A stretch of DNA of 64,000 nt from Ampelocalamus luodianensis (GCA_036346255.1 CM070622.1:17262751-17326750); one strand, 5' to 3'. Positions 1 to 11,327 are shown, counted from the first letter of the stretch. Numbers and translations: made by a program. The notes: generated by a model not told the origin, from the sequence alone.

Positions 1-2016
1 GCATCAGTACCATGCTCCCCCCGGAGGGCGAGGCGCTGATTGAGCTTGGCGTGTTGCGGCTGCGCATACCCATCAGGGCATGGAGGCTGCACCCAGACTG
101 GGTTCTGAGGTACGTGTAGTTCTGATCTTCATGCACTCAATCGCGGTCTGACTACTTTGCGTGCAGTCACATTTGTTCTTAATCGTTTCGACATAGGTTG
201 AGAGCAGCAGGCCTCCTTCCACTAGCGAGGATGGTGGAGGCGACGTGGGAGGACGACCAGGACCGCGGTCCTGGTCATATGTCTAGGCGTTTTTCATATG
301 ACCGGACCCTACTGACGGCACTGGTTGACCACTAGAGGCTAGAGACGCACACGTTCCACCTTTCGTATGGGGAGATGGCGCCGACCCTTCAAGATGTCAC
401 CTTCCTGATTGGGTTGCCCTGCACTGCCTTCGCTATGGCGGCGTACGACATCCCGGCCATGTGGCGCACAGATCTCCTAGCGAGGTTCCATGATATGTTG
501 CCGCTGGGCAACGGGTACACGGAGTTCAGCAGCCCACATGGGCTGACGTTGAGGTGGATCTGCTAGTTCTACGTAAGTCTTCGTAACTATTGTCCTCTCG
601 CATCAATTCTTATGTGAACCTTGCTGATGTGTACATATCTTCTTGCAGCCTAAGCGTATGGCGGAGAACGCAGGCGACGTCATTGTTAAGAGGCACTTTG
701 AGGCCTACCTGTTGTGGCTGTTTGGGTGAGTCATGTTCCTGGGGTCCCACAGCGACAATGCCGACAAGCACTACGTCCGGTATGCACGTGAGTTGGCGGA
801 ATGACAGGTGGACGAGATACAACCCTACGCCTGGGGTCCGGCCGTGCTATTCACGACGTAGCGCGCACTATGCGACGCGTGTCACCGGACCCAGGACAGC
901 TCCATCCTCTCCGGATGCCAGCTACTTTTGCAGCTGTGGTCCTTCGAGCACTTCCAGATCGGACGACCACAGCTGGACTTGGGAGTGTACGCGGTCAGCT
1001 TGTACGCTGAGGACGACGTCGTGGACCAGCCAACCATGGGCACAGTGTGGTGCTACCGAGAGGTTAGTTTCATGATCATTTATTATTTTTTGTAATGTAA
1101 TCACAATTTTGGGTGATAAGTTTTCATTGTTATATTCCACAGGTCACGTACACGCTAATCACTTCACAGGGGTCCTACCCGGAGTACGTTGCGATGTTCA
1201 ATCAGTTGACGGATGACCGTGTCATCTGGATACCGTACACTCAGGAGAGGGTGCATGCGCGCGCACCTGAAGGACTGTCGAGCCTGTGCACGCGAGACTA
1301 TGTGTACGGTACACGCCTAGGGCCTTGGTGCATGAAGTCTCCGTGGAGGAGTACCAGGTACAACGGGTCATGCGCTAGTTTGGTCTGCGACAGGAGGTCC
1401 CAACCTCATGGGGGGCGGCGCACGTCCATGCGTAAGTTCACGCTTTACTTCTTTGGTACAATGTGTGTTATGTGCCAACCAAATAATTATCTTGCCGTCC
1501 ACAGGTATACTAGAAAGGGAGTACGTGGCACGGTCTCCTGGTTGGACAAGATGTCCTCTTGGGTTGAGGCTTGGATCAGCACCTACGACGACCTCGTCCA
1601 GGAGGATGCTCCCTACAACCCCGGGACGTACGAGGAGTATATAGAGTGGTACGCCAGTTGAACGAGGCTTCGCTGTGTCTGGGTCGTGGTTGACCCACCA
1701 CGACACGAGGCTGCGACATCTGACACGTACCCCACCCAGCCGGACTCCGCCTTCCACCGCTCTGTACGTATTGAACGGTCCTTAATTCATATTTAATTTG
1801 CAAGATTTAGATTTTCAACTTGTTGATTACTTGTGCAAACGGATCTACACTGGGAGGTTCTTGAGTTGGTAAACTCCGCGCAGCAGATGACGCTGGGGGA
1901 CACCAGAGGGGTCCTACAACGGATCGTGGAGAAGGCGAGACGAGATATCCAGATCGCCACTTGTCGCACACCGAGGACCCGTGCACCGACCAGTGCGAGG
2001 GTGAGGGGTTAGCCAA
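1..2016 (+). pseudogene. Plant mobile domain (PMD, aminotransferase-like) transposon gene, 5'-truncated and degenerate
   Basis: The translated exons match the plant mobile domain family (PF10536-like, the 'MAIN-like' or 'phosphatase 7 long form' proteins of grasses). Visible blocks are the helix HTFHLSYGEMAPTLQDVTFL near 340-405, LGLPC-type text after it, and EDAPYNPGTYEEYIEWY at about 1600-1655. Apparent exons are 1-109, 197-572, 649-1062, 1143-1431 and 1505-~1760, all with GT..AG introns. A C-terminal helix homologous to the one at 41477 lies near 1845-2010. The gene is dead: in-frame stops interrupt exon 2 (just before RLETHTF and at its end) and exon 3 (twice). PMD proteins are often transposon-borne in plants, and the terminal repeat at 3365-3585 suggests the same here. 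The N-terminal part lies outside the window. Confidence 0.8.
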
Positions 2017-2118
2017 TGTGGTTCACGGCCACGGGGTCCTACCCTAGACGTGGTGGGTGTGTCGTCGTGGCACCGTGGTGGGAGCACCACAGGACATTTT
2101 GGAGGTGAGCATGAGACA

Positions 2119-2503
2119 TTCATTTCTGCTTTTTTATTTCGAACCGCACTAGTTACTAATGACAATCTTCTCTTGCATGTCCTGTGCTCCACTGGCACGC
2201 GGGGCAGGAGTACGCGGAGTCGTCGGGGCATGCCTTCGTGCCAGCAAGTAAGACCACCTTGCTTGCTTGCGTAACGTCTCTTTTTGTGGTTTTTGCCATG
2301 ATTACATGCGAAAAGTAATGCTTCTTTATTTCAAACCCCACGAGTTATTAACGGCAATATTCTCTTGCAGGTCCTGAGCTCCACCCGTACGCAGGGTAGG
2401 AGTGCTCGGAGTCGTCGGGCACACCTTCGTGCTAGCAGGTATGACCACCTTGCTTGCTTGCGTAACGTCATTTTTTGTGGTTTTTGCATGTTCGATGGTG
2501 GCG
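2119..2503 (+). repeat. Tandem duplication (~193 bp, two copies) carrying a duplicated small exon
   Basis: Two diverged copies start with a TTTATTTC(G/A)AACC block near 2128 and 2321 and end with TTGCTTGCTTGCGTAACGTC followed by TTTTTGTGGTTTTTGC. Each copy holds a ~70-bp coding-like segment (reading LSSTRTQGRSARSRR in the second) bounded by CTCTTGCAG-like and GT sites. The first copy's acceptor is changed to GCATG. It belongs to the decaying 3' half of the PMD element. Confidence 0.7.
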
Positions 2504-2529
2504 CAACATCCCGGCCAATACTCTCTCTG

Positions 2530-2832
2530 ACTATTTCACCAAGGAGGCGGTGATGCAAACCTAGAGTGCAGAGATGTATGGTTACGCCGTGGTTGGCCAT
2601 TTCACTGGTCATCCGATCTGGGAGCAACTAATCTAGGCCACGGACATTGATAGGCTCAAGGGAAAGGTTGGCTGACGATAGGTACAACACATCAGGAATG
2701 ATATGGACGAAAAAGTACTCTTTTTGTAGGGAGCCTGGGCACACTTTCAAGAAATACCATACGAGAAATCCTCAGGACGAAGGAGACATCGGCACTCCGG
2801 ACGTCGCCGCGGGACCTCATCCGATCGCCTGA
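2530..2832 (+). pseudogene. Degenerate CCHC zinc-knuckle-like tail of the PMD transposon
   Basis: The plus-strand reading gives a coding-like stretch: TLSDYFTKEAVMQT, then two stops, then DDRYNTSGMIWTKKYSFC and a GHTFKK segment. The spacing resembles a CX2CX4HX4C zinc knuckle of the kind found at the C terminus of Mutator-like transposases, but two of the four expected ligands read Tyr. I see no catalytic transposase domain nearby, so the link to a transposase is only a suggestion. It lies between the PMD exons and the right terminal repeat, so it probably belongs to the same mobile unit. Confidence 0.35.
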
Positions 2833-2934
2833 CTCGAGGTAGTCCACATGGGGGACGTTGAGGTCGCGGTCAGAAAGCACGAACAATTGTAATATATTAT
2901 TGCCAATGTTCTGAATTATCATTTTGATTTGTGA

Positions 2935-3070
2935 AAAACTAAGTGTTGTGACGTTTTGCTGAATGTTATGTACTATCAGTTTTATTTGTCGTAGTTTTGT
3001 AGAAACTAAGTGTTATGACGTTTTGCTAAATGTTATGTAATATCAGTGTGATTTGTTGTAGTTTTGATAG
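2935..3070. repeat. Tandem repeat, period 67 bp, two copies
   Basis: The block AAACTAAGTGTTGTGACG and its neighbours recur 67 bp later (2941 and 3008) with a few substitutions. It is AT-rich, non-coding DNA near the 3' end of the first PMD element. Confidence 0.85.
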
Positions 3071-3364
3071 TAATGGCAAATTCAAATTTGTTTTCTTACA
3101 TAATATGCAGTGCATGTACATGAGCAATGTTATGCAAGAGGTCATTTCTCCAAAGTTCTCCACCGTATATGAATTCACGGGTGCATCGCAATATTACTTA
3201 TCTTTCTACTTACGAATCATTGATACCTCAATCGTCTTCGCAAAATTCTTTAGAAATTTACCACTCTAGAACAACATATGACGATCACAAAATGATATTG
3301 CGGGTTTAACAGATTTCATACCGTTGAAAATCTACGAAAATCACAAACAGACCAACCAATTTAG

Positions 3365-3585
3365 GGTTTCGGCTCTCTGTCGCTAGTTCAACTGGCGACA
3401 GCTACCTGTCGCCAGTTGAACTGGCGACAGAGAGCTACATCGGCGACAGAGGGTCAACAGGGTCCCTGTGACAGATACCTGTCGCCAGTTAAACTGGCGA
3501 CATGGAGCCATTTTCGTAATTTTTAGGGACGACTATTTATTTTTGTAATTATCTTTTAAAATAATATTATTTTAAAAAATTCTTC
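3365..3585. repeat. Right terminal repeat of the first PMD element, with subterminal palindromes
   Basis: Three palindromic units built on CTGTCGCCAGTT/AACTGGCGACAG lie at about 3379-3400, 3406-3430 (a perfect 12+1+12 palindrome) and 3479-3502. An outer inverted pair, GCTCTCTGTCGC at 3372 and GCGACAGAGAGC at 3423, encloses the first two. After them come GGAGCCATTTTCGTAATTTT and an AT-rich tail ending TTTTAAAAAATTC. The same order (palindromes, GGCTATTTTCGTAA, AT-rich tail ending AAAAAATTC) closes the element at 45377. The matching left end is outside the window. Confidence 0.7.
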
Positions 3586-3808
3586 AAACTACATGAAGAA
3601 AATCAATTAAGTAAAGTAATGACAACCTGTTACAAGAATATACAATCCCTCTTTAACCTTTGGAAGAATGGAAAATGGAAAATACATGAAAATACAACCC
3701 TTCTTTAACCTTTATGTGCTATGTACGATAATATCGATCCATCCAGCAGTGTACGCAAACCAAACAAAGTAATGAATCACAATCTTGGTCAAGGTCAACG
3801 GTCGATCT
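3586..3808. other. Intergenic stretch between PMD element and laccase 3' end
   Basis: AT-rich sequence with a short repeated phrase (ACAACCCTTCTTTAACCTTT, twice about 50 bp apart near 3640-3712). It probably contains the laccase 3' untranslated region. No gene is visible. Confidence 0.5.
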
Positions 3809-6704
3809 CTAACACTTGGGAAGATCGGACGGCGGAGGTATTAGCTTCTGGTCTGGCAACAGCCCATCGTTGACAACCCATGCCATCTTCAACCCCCAGC
3901 TGGTGTGCACCTCCAGGTGGCAATGCATGAACCATACGCCTGCCACGTCACATTTTTATGCAAGAAGATAAAAGAATTAAGGAATATATTTCCAGCTAGG
4001 TAATTGCTCTAGGGCAACAGAATTTGCTACGTTCTCACCAGGATTGTCTGCGAAGAACCTAATGGCGACCCAGCCGCCGGCGGGGACGCCGACGGTGTTC
4101 CTCTGCACGGGGTCGAGCAGGTTAAACCCCGCGGGGTCCTTAGCCGGGTCGTAGTTGCCGAATCCCTGGCCCACGACGAAGAAGTCGAACCCGTGCAGGT
4201 GCAGCGGGTGGCTCTCGGCGCCCTGGATGCTGGTGTCCTGCAGCACCACCTCCACGCTCGTGTTGTACGGCAGCACCACCACCTTGGTACCGTTCGACAC
4301 GTCCGTGTTGTTGGGCGGCGTGCCCGTGTAGTTGAACGGCTCCGGCGGGACGGTGGGGAAGTCCGCCGTGTACACGCCGGCGGCGTTGCCGTCGTAGTGC
4401 GCCTGCAGGAGCGCCGTGGTCGGCATGTCGAAGGAGACGTTGTTCATGGACGCCGCGAACTTGGTGTCGTTGGTGGGGCCCTGGCACGTCTGGTTTCCCG
4501 GGCACGGGGTGGTGCCGAGCCCCACGGCGAAGAAGAAGGGCCGGTCCACGCGCCGCGGCACGTTGGTCGGGTAGTCCGGGCTGGCCAGGCTCCGGAGCTT
4601 GGCGCTGTAGTTGGCGGCAAATGCCGTGTCGTTGAGCACCGGCAGGTCCGGCCGGAAGAGCTGGCGGCTCTTGATGTGGCCCGCCGGCGGGTACTCGAGG
4701 ACGGCCGCGACGGTGGTGTTGTCGAAGGTGCCGAAGCCCGTGGCGTAGGGGCGCGCCAGCATGAGGTGGGTGGCGGGCGGGCAGCCCTCGGCCGGCTTGG
4801 CGCGGAGGAGCACGTTGGTGGTCTGCCCCGGCGTGATCAGGACCACGTCCGTGTCGAACGGCTTGACGTAGGAGGCGTCAACGTCCACGACGGTGAGGGT
4901 GTGGTTGGCGATCGAGAAGAAGAGCTCGTCGTTGAGTGCAGCGTTGATCAGCCGGAGCAGATACCACTTGCCGGGCTGCACCTTCAGCTTGAACGTGTCT
5001 GGCAAAGCAACACGTACGATTCGACGGATGTTCACACTGAAGCTCATACCGAAATTTCTTATTAATGGGCCTAGGTGGCCCGAAACTTTTGATGTTTCTA
5101 CCTTTGCTTGAGCAGTTATACAATGGGCCTGGAAGCCCGTTGATGGTGTGCGCATCCGAGACGTTTGGGCCCCCGCCAGTTTGAAGCGCCTGCGCGATGA
5201 TTGCCTCGGGATCCCCGTTAAACCACTCTCCTGCACCGTCGTTGCACATCGTTACGGAGCACCGCCATATGCGTGCGAGCAAAACTAGCGGTGTACGGAC
5301 GTACCGAAGATGATGGGCACTTCCCTGTAGGGCTTTGGGAACGGGTAGGGCACGCCGGTCTTGGGGAGGATGACGATGGGGCCGTACAGCGTGGCGCGCA
5401 TCCAGGAGACGTGGGCGTGCCAGAACAGGGTGCCCCTCTGCCCGGTGACCGTGAAGTTGTACACGTAGCTCTGCCCCGTCTGGATCGGGCACTGCGTGAT
5501 GTACGCCGGTCCGTCCGACCACCCCGTCCGCATCTGCCTCACACCGTGCCTGCACCCAAATTCATTACCAATTTGGCTGGTTGGTTTGTGTCCCCAAGAA
5601 GTCATACGAAAATTTTGGTACCAATTTGGCTGGTTGGTTTGTGTCCCCAAGAAGTCATACGAAAATTTTGGTAATACTAAAATCGAGATAGTGCCAAAAT
5701 TTTGTTGATTAAATGATAAGGATAACAACGGTTCAATTGGATCGCAAATCGGATACTCAGTTTAGAAAATATGACCATTTGAAACTTGCTAATCAAATTT
5801 ATCAAGCAATAAATGCACTAGGGCCAGCCAACCATAATATGACACATGTCCAAGTGAGCTGGCTTTGCCAAACCAAAATGCAGGCGCTCAATTTGGCCGC
5901 CGGATTTAAGCAGGGAAAAGAGAAGAAAGACTGGGGGCATTATCAAATTTTTAAGGGTAATATTAAAATTTGGTATCAAACCAAATTCTAGCCAAAGTTT
6001 TAAGGTATTACCAAAAATTTGGTATGACAGTGTGGGGTAAAAAAAAACAAACAGACCCTAACTTACCACCATGAAGAAGTGAAGAACACGCCCTTGGCTA
6101 GATAACGAAACAGAATAATTCCTTGCCAAAAAAGAACGGGTCGCCTTCAGAAAAAGTGACTTTAGTGGCTGGCTGCTTACCAGCTAGGAGTAGCTAAGGA
6201 TCTATTATTTGTTTTTGCAACATGTAGCTAGCAATATGGTTCGTATTGTCGGGAAAAAAGTGCTAGCGGTATGGTTATCACTAATGGGAACTTGCGAGAG
6301 TAGTTAGTTTATCGCTAAGAGCTGAATTAAGTAAGAACAGGAGATTTACCAGTGGATGGTTACGTTGTCCTTGACATTGTTAACCACCTTGACGACGACG
6401 CGGTCGCCGTCCCTGGCGACTACCTTCGGGCCGGGGAACTTGCCGTTCACCGTCGGGATGGCGCGGGTGTTGCACAGCCGTGTCACGCTCTGCATCGTCA
6501 CCTGCAATACCGCAAAGACACGGAAGAACAAAAAAAACGCATTGTTCAACTGGTGTATGTATGGATGCATGCTTGCTTGAAATGCATGAACACGGTATGT
6601 ACATTGAAGGTGTAGTATCTCGTCGTGCCGGCGAGCAGCAGCTGTGGCAGTACGAGCACCGTGCCAAAGAACAGGAGCAATGCGAGGCAGTGTGCTCCTC
6701 CCAT
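3809..6704 (-). CDS. Laccase (plant multicopper oxidase, EC 1.10.3.2), six exons, apparently intact
   Basis: Exons on the minus strand are 6704-6603, 6501-6350, 5549-5305, 5230-5102, 4998-4039 and 3939-3809. All junctions are GT..AG and the total is 1719 bp (572 aa), the usual size and exon pattern for plant laccases. The protein starts with a hydrophobic signal peptide (MGGAHCLALLLFFG...LLLAG) followed by TRYYTFN, so it should be secreted to the cell wall. Copper ligands are all present: HWHG across exons 2/3, WHAHVSW in exon 3, HPLHLHGFDFF in exon 5, and HCHLEVHTSWGLKM in exon 6 with a Leu at the type-1 axial position. There are many N-glycosylation sequons. Laccases oxidise monolignols and other phenolics with O2; the actual substrate is unknown. 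No stop or frameshift is seen. It lies between transposons. The start is the only ATG that gives a signal peptide in frame. Confidence 0.93.
5555..6050. mobile_element. Possible MITE remnant filling laccase intron 2
   Basis: Most of the 799-bp intron 2 is AT-rich with repeated ACCAATTTGGCTGG / ACCAAATTTTTGGTA-type words at both sides, and one end reads GGTCTGTTTG on the reverse strand. Ends and target duplication are not clear, so this is only a candidate. Confidence 0.35.
5567..5672. repeat. Tandem duplication, period 53 bp, in laccase intron 2
   Basis: Two nearly identical 53-bp units, each containing TTGGCTGGTTGGTTTGTGTC and GTCATACGAAAATTTTGG, sit just upstream (in gene sense) of the exon 3 acceptor at 5550. 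Confidence 0.9.
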
Positions 6705-6796
6705 ATCTCACTCTTCGATCTGCAATGCAGGTGATATATGGGGAAAGTAGTAATAGCTAGCTAGCACGGCCAGTGCTCATATAATGTGAGAGGGAG

Positions 6797-6806
6797 AGTT
6801 ATATAG
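6797..6806 (-). promoter_or_regulatory. TATA box of the laccase gene
   Basis: The minus strand reads CTATATAACT about 95 bp upstream of the laccase ATG, a normal plant spacing that implies a 5' leader of about 60-70 bases. Confidence 0.6.
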
Positions 6807-6829
6807 GGAGGACGGTACCACTGGTGGTT

Positions 6830-7532
6830 GCCATTTATTAGGTGATGATATGATATTTTCCTTTTTCCGATGACAAGGAAAAGAAAATGAGGAGAATTAG
6901 GTGGTGATGATCGGAGAAGATATATAATTGATGACACAAGAGGAAAAAGGTCGCAGCTAGCGCCAGTGCTTTTGCTGATCATGTACAAAGGGTTGGGTCG
7001 GGCTGGCTTTTAGAGTGCAGGCAAAGAAATTGTTCTTTTTGACACAGCCACTGATCACACGTATGGTCGGACTGCTCCGGCTATACAAGGGCGAAAATCG
7101 TCCCAAACGGGCGGCTTTCACTAGCTGTTTTTAGAAAGGCATACAACAGTCTTTAACGTGGAGAAACTGGAAGCGGGAAGCCCGCTTAGGGTAGCTTCCC
7201 ACGGCTTCGGCGGGTTGAGGTTCCGACTTTGTTCTTAGAGTTGAACAAAATCAATCCCCTCATACCAGGTATAAAACCCCAACCCCCCATTCCCCACCCG
7301 TGCCCCCTTGGCCTCGTACATAGATGGAGCGGCGGCGCTAGGGGTTAGCGCCCTGAGCCGCCATGTGCCGCCGCCGCCTGCCCGCGGCGAGTTCCGCGCC
7401 ACCATGACAGCCTTCCTCGGTGCCACCTTGGGCCTCGCCTCCCCTGGTGCCGCCGCTCAATGCCATCCCCGGCGTCGCCTCCGGCCGTCACCGCTCTATG
7501 CCGCCCTGACCTCCTCCAGCCGCCGCCATCGA
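6830..7532. other. Intergenic region with a GC-rich patch, no recognised gene
   Basis: Upstream of the laccase promoter. From 7260 to 7530 it becomes GC-rich (CCGCCGCCGCC-type text) downstream of GGTATAAAACC at about 7267. The only reading frame (7308-7535, plus) is Ala/Arg/Pro-rich low complexity without a recognisable domain. It may be a transposon-carried leader fragment. Confidence 0.4.
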
Positions 7533-7606
7533 TAATTGTTGTTAATTATCGTCAATTGTTGTCAATTATCATTAATTGTTGTTAATTATCGTTAATTGTT
7601 GTTATT
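7533..7606. repeat. Short tandem repeat, ~20-bp unit
   Basis: Four imperfect copies of AATTGTTGTTAATTATCGT follow one another. Confidence 0.85.
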
Positions 7607-7887
7607 TGTCTCAGAGGCATTTAAGACATTACCCAACTTAGAACAACCGGCCACCGACCTAAAAGCTAGACTACCAAATACCAAACATCTTTAACTCAGT
7701 CGTTTAGCCCTTCACCTATATAGCCCAACCAGAAGCTGCTTTTTAGAAAAGTGCAGCCATGCCAAACATGCCATCTATTCTCGGATATTACTAGCCACTT
7801 TATCTCATGGCTTTTGAATAGTTCCAATGAGAGTACACCTCAACAATCATTATGCAACCGCTCTTGAGTCTCGAGTGCATTCCTGAT

Positions 7888-8114
7888 TGTTGTAAATAAT
7901 GCATAAAAAATAGGAATGAGAGACATGAATTTTATGTAGAAAACCCTTTTGGGAAAAACCACGGGCGTATAAAGGCAATATCGCTATATGAGGAGATGTT
8001 TACAATGAAGCTTTTGCTCTTCCTACGGACTACAGGGATATATATATAGTTATACATGAAAGACTCCGTGTGGGAGTAGAAATATGAGTTGGAGTAGGAA
8101 ACACAATTCGTATC
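7888..8114 (-). repeat. Copia-1 3' LTR, outer part
   Basis: It aligns with 39154 onward: AAATAATGCA(C/T)AAAAAATAGG, then GAGACATGAATTTTA, and GTTGGAGTAG near the end. It stops at GTATC (8110-8114), where the nested insertion begins. The remainder resumes at 33427 after a second GTATC. Confidence 0.85.
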
Positions 8115-8265
8115 TGTCGAGGGGGACTCACCGGCCAAAGCAATCTGGTGAATGCCCCAAGAAGGCCGAAGGCACCAAGCCAGGCGTGCGCCTCGGCCAG
8201 GATGAGGGCCACTATTGTCCCGCTCGCACGGGGCGATGGGTGCGCGAAGGCCACCAAAGGCTCCA

Positions 8266-8977
8266 AGTAAGTGGTGGCTTCGATTTGAGCATCTCTTCAT
8301 GAATTTACTCATTCTTCTTACAAGAAGAACCATCTCTTCGTCGGAATCATCATCTTCACTTCCGACACTCTCATCATATGACTCTGCCTTAGCATTGAAA
8401 GCAATGTTCTTTTTCTTAGAGGCAACTTGCTATAAGAAATCTTCCTTGTCCTTTTTGTATTGCTTATTGGTGATAAGATTACCCAAGAGGCAGGTAGGAG
8501 TCATACTTGATAAATCGAAAGAGTTTAGAAACAATGTCACCAATGTCCCATACTTGTCCGGTAGAGCCGTAAGCATTTTTCTTACAACATCAAGATCGGT
8601 TAGTGTCAAACCAAGGCCTTTGAGTTCATTCACTAAGTTGTTCAACCTTGAGCATATTTCATTAATATTTTCATGTGGTAACATGATGAATGTCTCATAT
8701 TTGATTTTAAGCATATGCAAATTGGTCTCCATGACCGCATATTTTCCCTCATGAATTTCGGAGGGAGTTTTCAAAATATCGTGAGCCTCAAAAGAACTCA
8801 CTCTATTTAATTCATTCGTGTTCAAGGTACCATAAAAACATTCATTGCTTGAACATTTAGGAGAGTGTTCCGTTCATCTAAATCGGTAAGATGATTGGTA
8901 TCAATTGGCATAACAAAACCCTCTCCTACAATTCACCATATACTTGAGCTCATGGCCTTAAGGTAAATGGTCATACA
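8266..8977 (-). pseudogene. SIRE-like Copia gag fragment
   Basis: The minus-strand frame at 8825-8430 is a typical Copia gag (UBN2-like): text such as SFEAHDILKTPSEIHEGKYA, LPHENINEICSRLNNLVNEL and KGLGLTLTDLDVVRKMLTAL is characteristic. It continues towards 8280 with KFMKRCSN and is cut at ~8265 against the enclosing solo LTR, so the rest of pol and the 3' LTR have been lost. Its upstream part resumes at 19396 beyond the nested Copia solo LTR and Gypsy. Gag forms the particle coat; this copy is only a relic. Confidence 0.75.
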
Positions 8978-9436
8978 TGTTGGTGATATGCCCTAAAGAC
9001 AATCATAGAGATGATTGTATCACGTCTATATTTATGAGTTATAGAATAAATGTTATTATGTTCTTTGAATTAATTATCATTTATAAAGATTAACAAGTAT
9101 GTGACTTGTTGGTGAAGCTCTTTAACTTATATGATGTCATTCTAAATGTATCGCTAGTCGGATGTCGCTGGTCGGAACACTAGTGACTTATCGACCAACA
9201 CATGTATTGATTGATGACCATGTTTCACCGATCATGGATATAGGGATATCGAATCAATAATGTGAACACATGTTAGAGAACATAGTGTTGGATTGACCCC
9301 ACCTTGAGACACTATTGAAATTATTATGATTTTATGTGTCATCAGTTGGTCTCAAGCAATGATGATGTATAATCCTTAGACATGAGATCAGCATGGTTTC
9401 CTACATGTGTAATAGTACATATAGGGATTACCAAAC

Positions 9437-10343
9437 TGATGAGGATATCACTTCCATGCATACAACCAACACTCCTCACAATAGATCTGAACCTATGCAC
9501 TTGCAAGGTCCAATCACAAGAGCTCGTGCACGTCAATTGAACCATCAGGTAACTTCGTTTCTAGGAGTGCATTTTGTTTCTAATAAGAATATGCTACTAC
9601 CTAATGCATGTGATCTTCTTTTAATCAGGAACTTAGGAGCTGATCATGAAGAGAAGTTTGTGCAATCCAATTCGGCCACCGGAGACAACACCGACTTCAA
9701 ACATGTATAACTTTCACATACGGACTCCGTTTGAGGCGCACGAGTACTTGATTGAAAGCTTATTTCATCCTCTTTCCAACGGATCCAGCCTCACCTCCAA
9801 ATTCCTTTCGAGAGCACCGCAATCGTCAAAAGAGTTAGATGATGTTTTTGAGTCCAACTTGGGCCCATGGGCCTTGTAACCCTAGGCGGCCTGTACTGTT
9901 CATGTGGTTACTATTCATGTGTGAACAGTACCACCGCCTCCTTCTTTCACCTCTCCCTCCTATACATAGTGGCCGCCGCCATTAGGGTTTGGGGGATTTC
10001 GTTTGCTTACTTTTTCCATTGTGAAAACTCTTGTTCTTCGCTTGTGTCGACTAGACCAACCGTAAAGAACCTCTGCGGAATCCCACCTTTTGAACTCAAT
10101 TATATATTTGCAATTCAGATTGCTCGTTACTTTGTTTTTGCTTATTCTTCGATTGCTTGTAGGAATTAATTCTCGTGATCAGGTCAATCGGGTCTTTGGC
10201 ACGGTTGATAACGACTCGGTGATTAGTTCAGCGATTGCTTGGTTCGTACGTACTGCGTTCGTATCCTGGATCGTAAGAGTTGATCATCATCCAATCGAAA
10301 TTTATCCTTCTCATCGAAAGATCGGGGCGACAACAGCTCATCA
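9437..10343 (+). repeat. Gypsy-1 LTR, left (solo-like) copy
   Basis: A 907-bp copy matching 17388-18294 by eye with a few percent differences. It is followed by CAAAC and the host Copia LTR, not by the primer-binding site. Confidence 0.9.
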
Positions 10344-11327
10344 CAAACGCTACTTCGTAATTGGGTAGTTATAAAGGTAGCTTTCGGATATATTATGAAA
10401 CATACGGAGGGATTTACCCCTCCTAACATAACAGAAGAGATATCTCTGGGCTCCTCGACGTGGTCGGATAAAGAAAGTGCATGGCCATACCACTAGTGAT
10501 CGAAGAGTCGATCACATGAAATTATCCGTCACTTGATCAAGAAAGTATTGAACAGTCCATGGATGGCAATATATCTCACCTGGAGTTCAACCAAATATCA
10601 TGAGGTAAAGGGAGAATACACAAGCAGGTCATTTAGTTCTATAAGATATGACCTGGTCATAGTTTGATCAAATGCAATTACTAAGTGGTCGTAAACTGGT
10701 CATAAAGAATTACGAACTGATCATGACTAAATATGAGCTAGTCGTATAGATATATGAGCCGATCATAAGTGATAAGGACTTGGTCATGTATCATATTGCA
10801 TTAAGGTTTGTTCGATATAATTTATATGTATTCGGGAATCGTTATGTCCTACTAGGAACCGCTAACGACTTGTGGTCGGAAAAGAGTTTTCGAATCACAA
10901 CCGAATATGCATGAACCTACAGAGTTACATACTTAACGGGTTGGAACAAACATATTCAGATAGGATCCTTCATGGGGCCTATATAAGGGGATGCATAAGG
11001 CTGTTGGGATGAGAGGCGAGAACGATGTGAGTTGCTCCACCGAAACCATAGCCGCCATCTTCTCGAGAACCCTACCATACGAGTTGGTACTAGCACACCG
11101 GCGTATGTTGTTCCATCCTTGGACATGTGAATACTATAGAGGCGCTGCTGCGATTGCTGTTGTGTTGAATGAGGATGATCCACGATCTTCAACAAGGAAC
11201 ACGATTGGTTACTGGAGGTGACGATCGACATTGAGGACGCTGGACGATCGACTATGATCACTACATCGACATGCTCTACGTTGGATCAGGCTGCTCCAAC
11301 TTTTCTTCCGATGCATTGTACGTCTAG
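10344..11327 (+). repeat. Duplicated host segment (Copia LTR part) inside gypsy-1
   Basis: It begins CAAACGCTACTTCGTAATTG and ends CGTCTAG. The same sequence follows the 3' LTR at 18295-19299, which has an extra ~18 bp near 18363. It contains TATATAAGGGGATGC at ~10981. Confidence 0.9.

Noticed and set aside
590..1075. Plus-strand 161-aa frame
   Set aside because: It is out of frame with the PMD exon at 649-1062, which gives clear family text in another frame.
3365..3510. CRISPR-like array of palindromes
   Set aside because: Repeats are few, irregularly spaced and lie in a eukaryotic transposon end; no cas genes.
4193..5065. Long plus-strand open frame (290 aa)
   Set aside because: It is the antisense shadow of laccase exon 5; the minus strand carries all laccase motifs.
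7100..7800. MITE with ends around GCTG(T/C)TTTTTAGAAAAG
   Set aside because: The two similar words are in direct, not inverted, orientation and no target duplication is visible.
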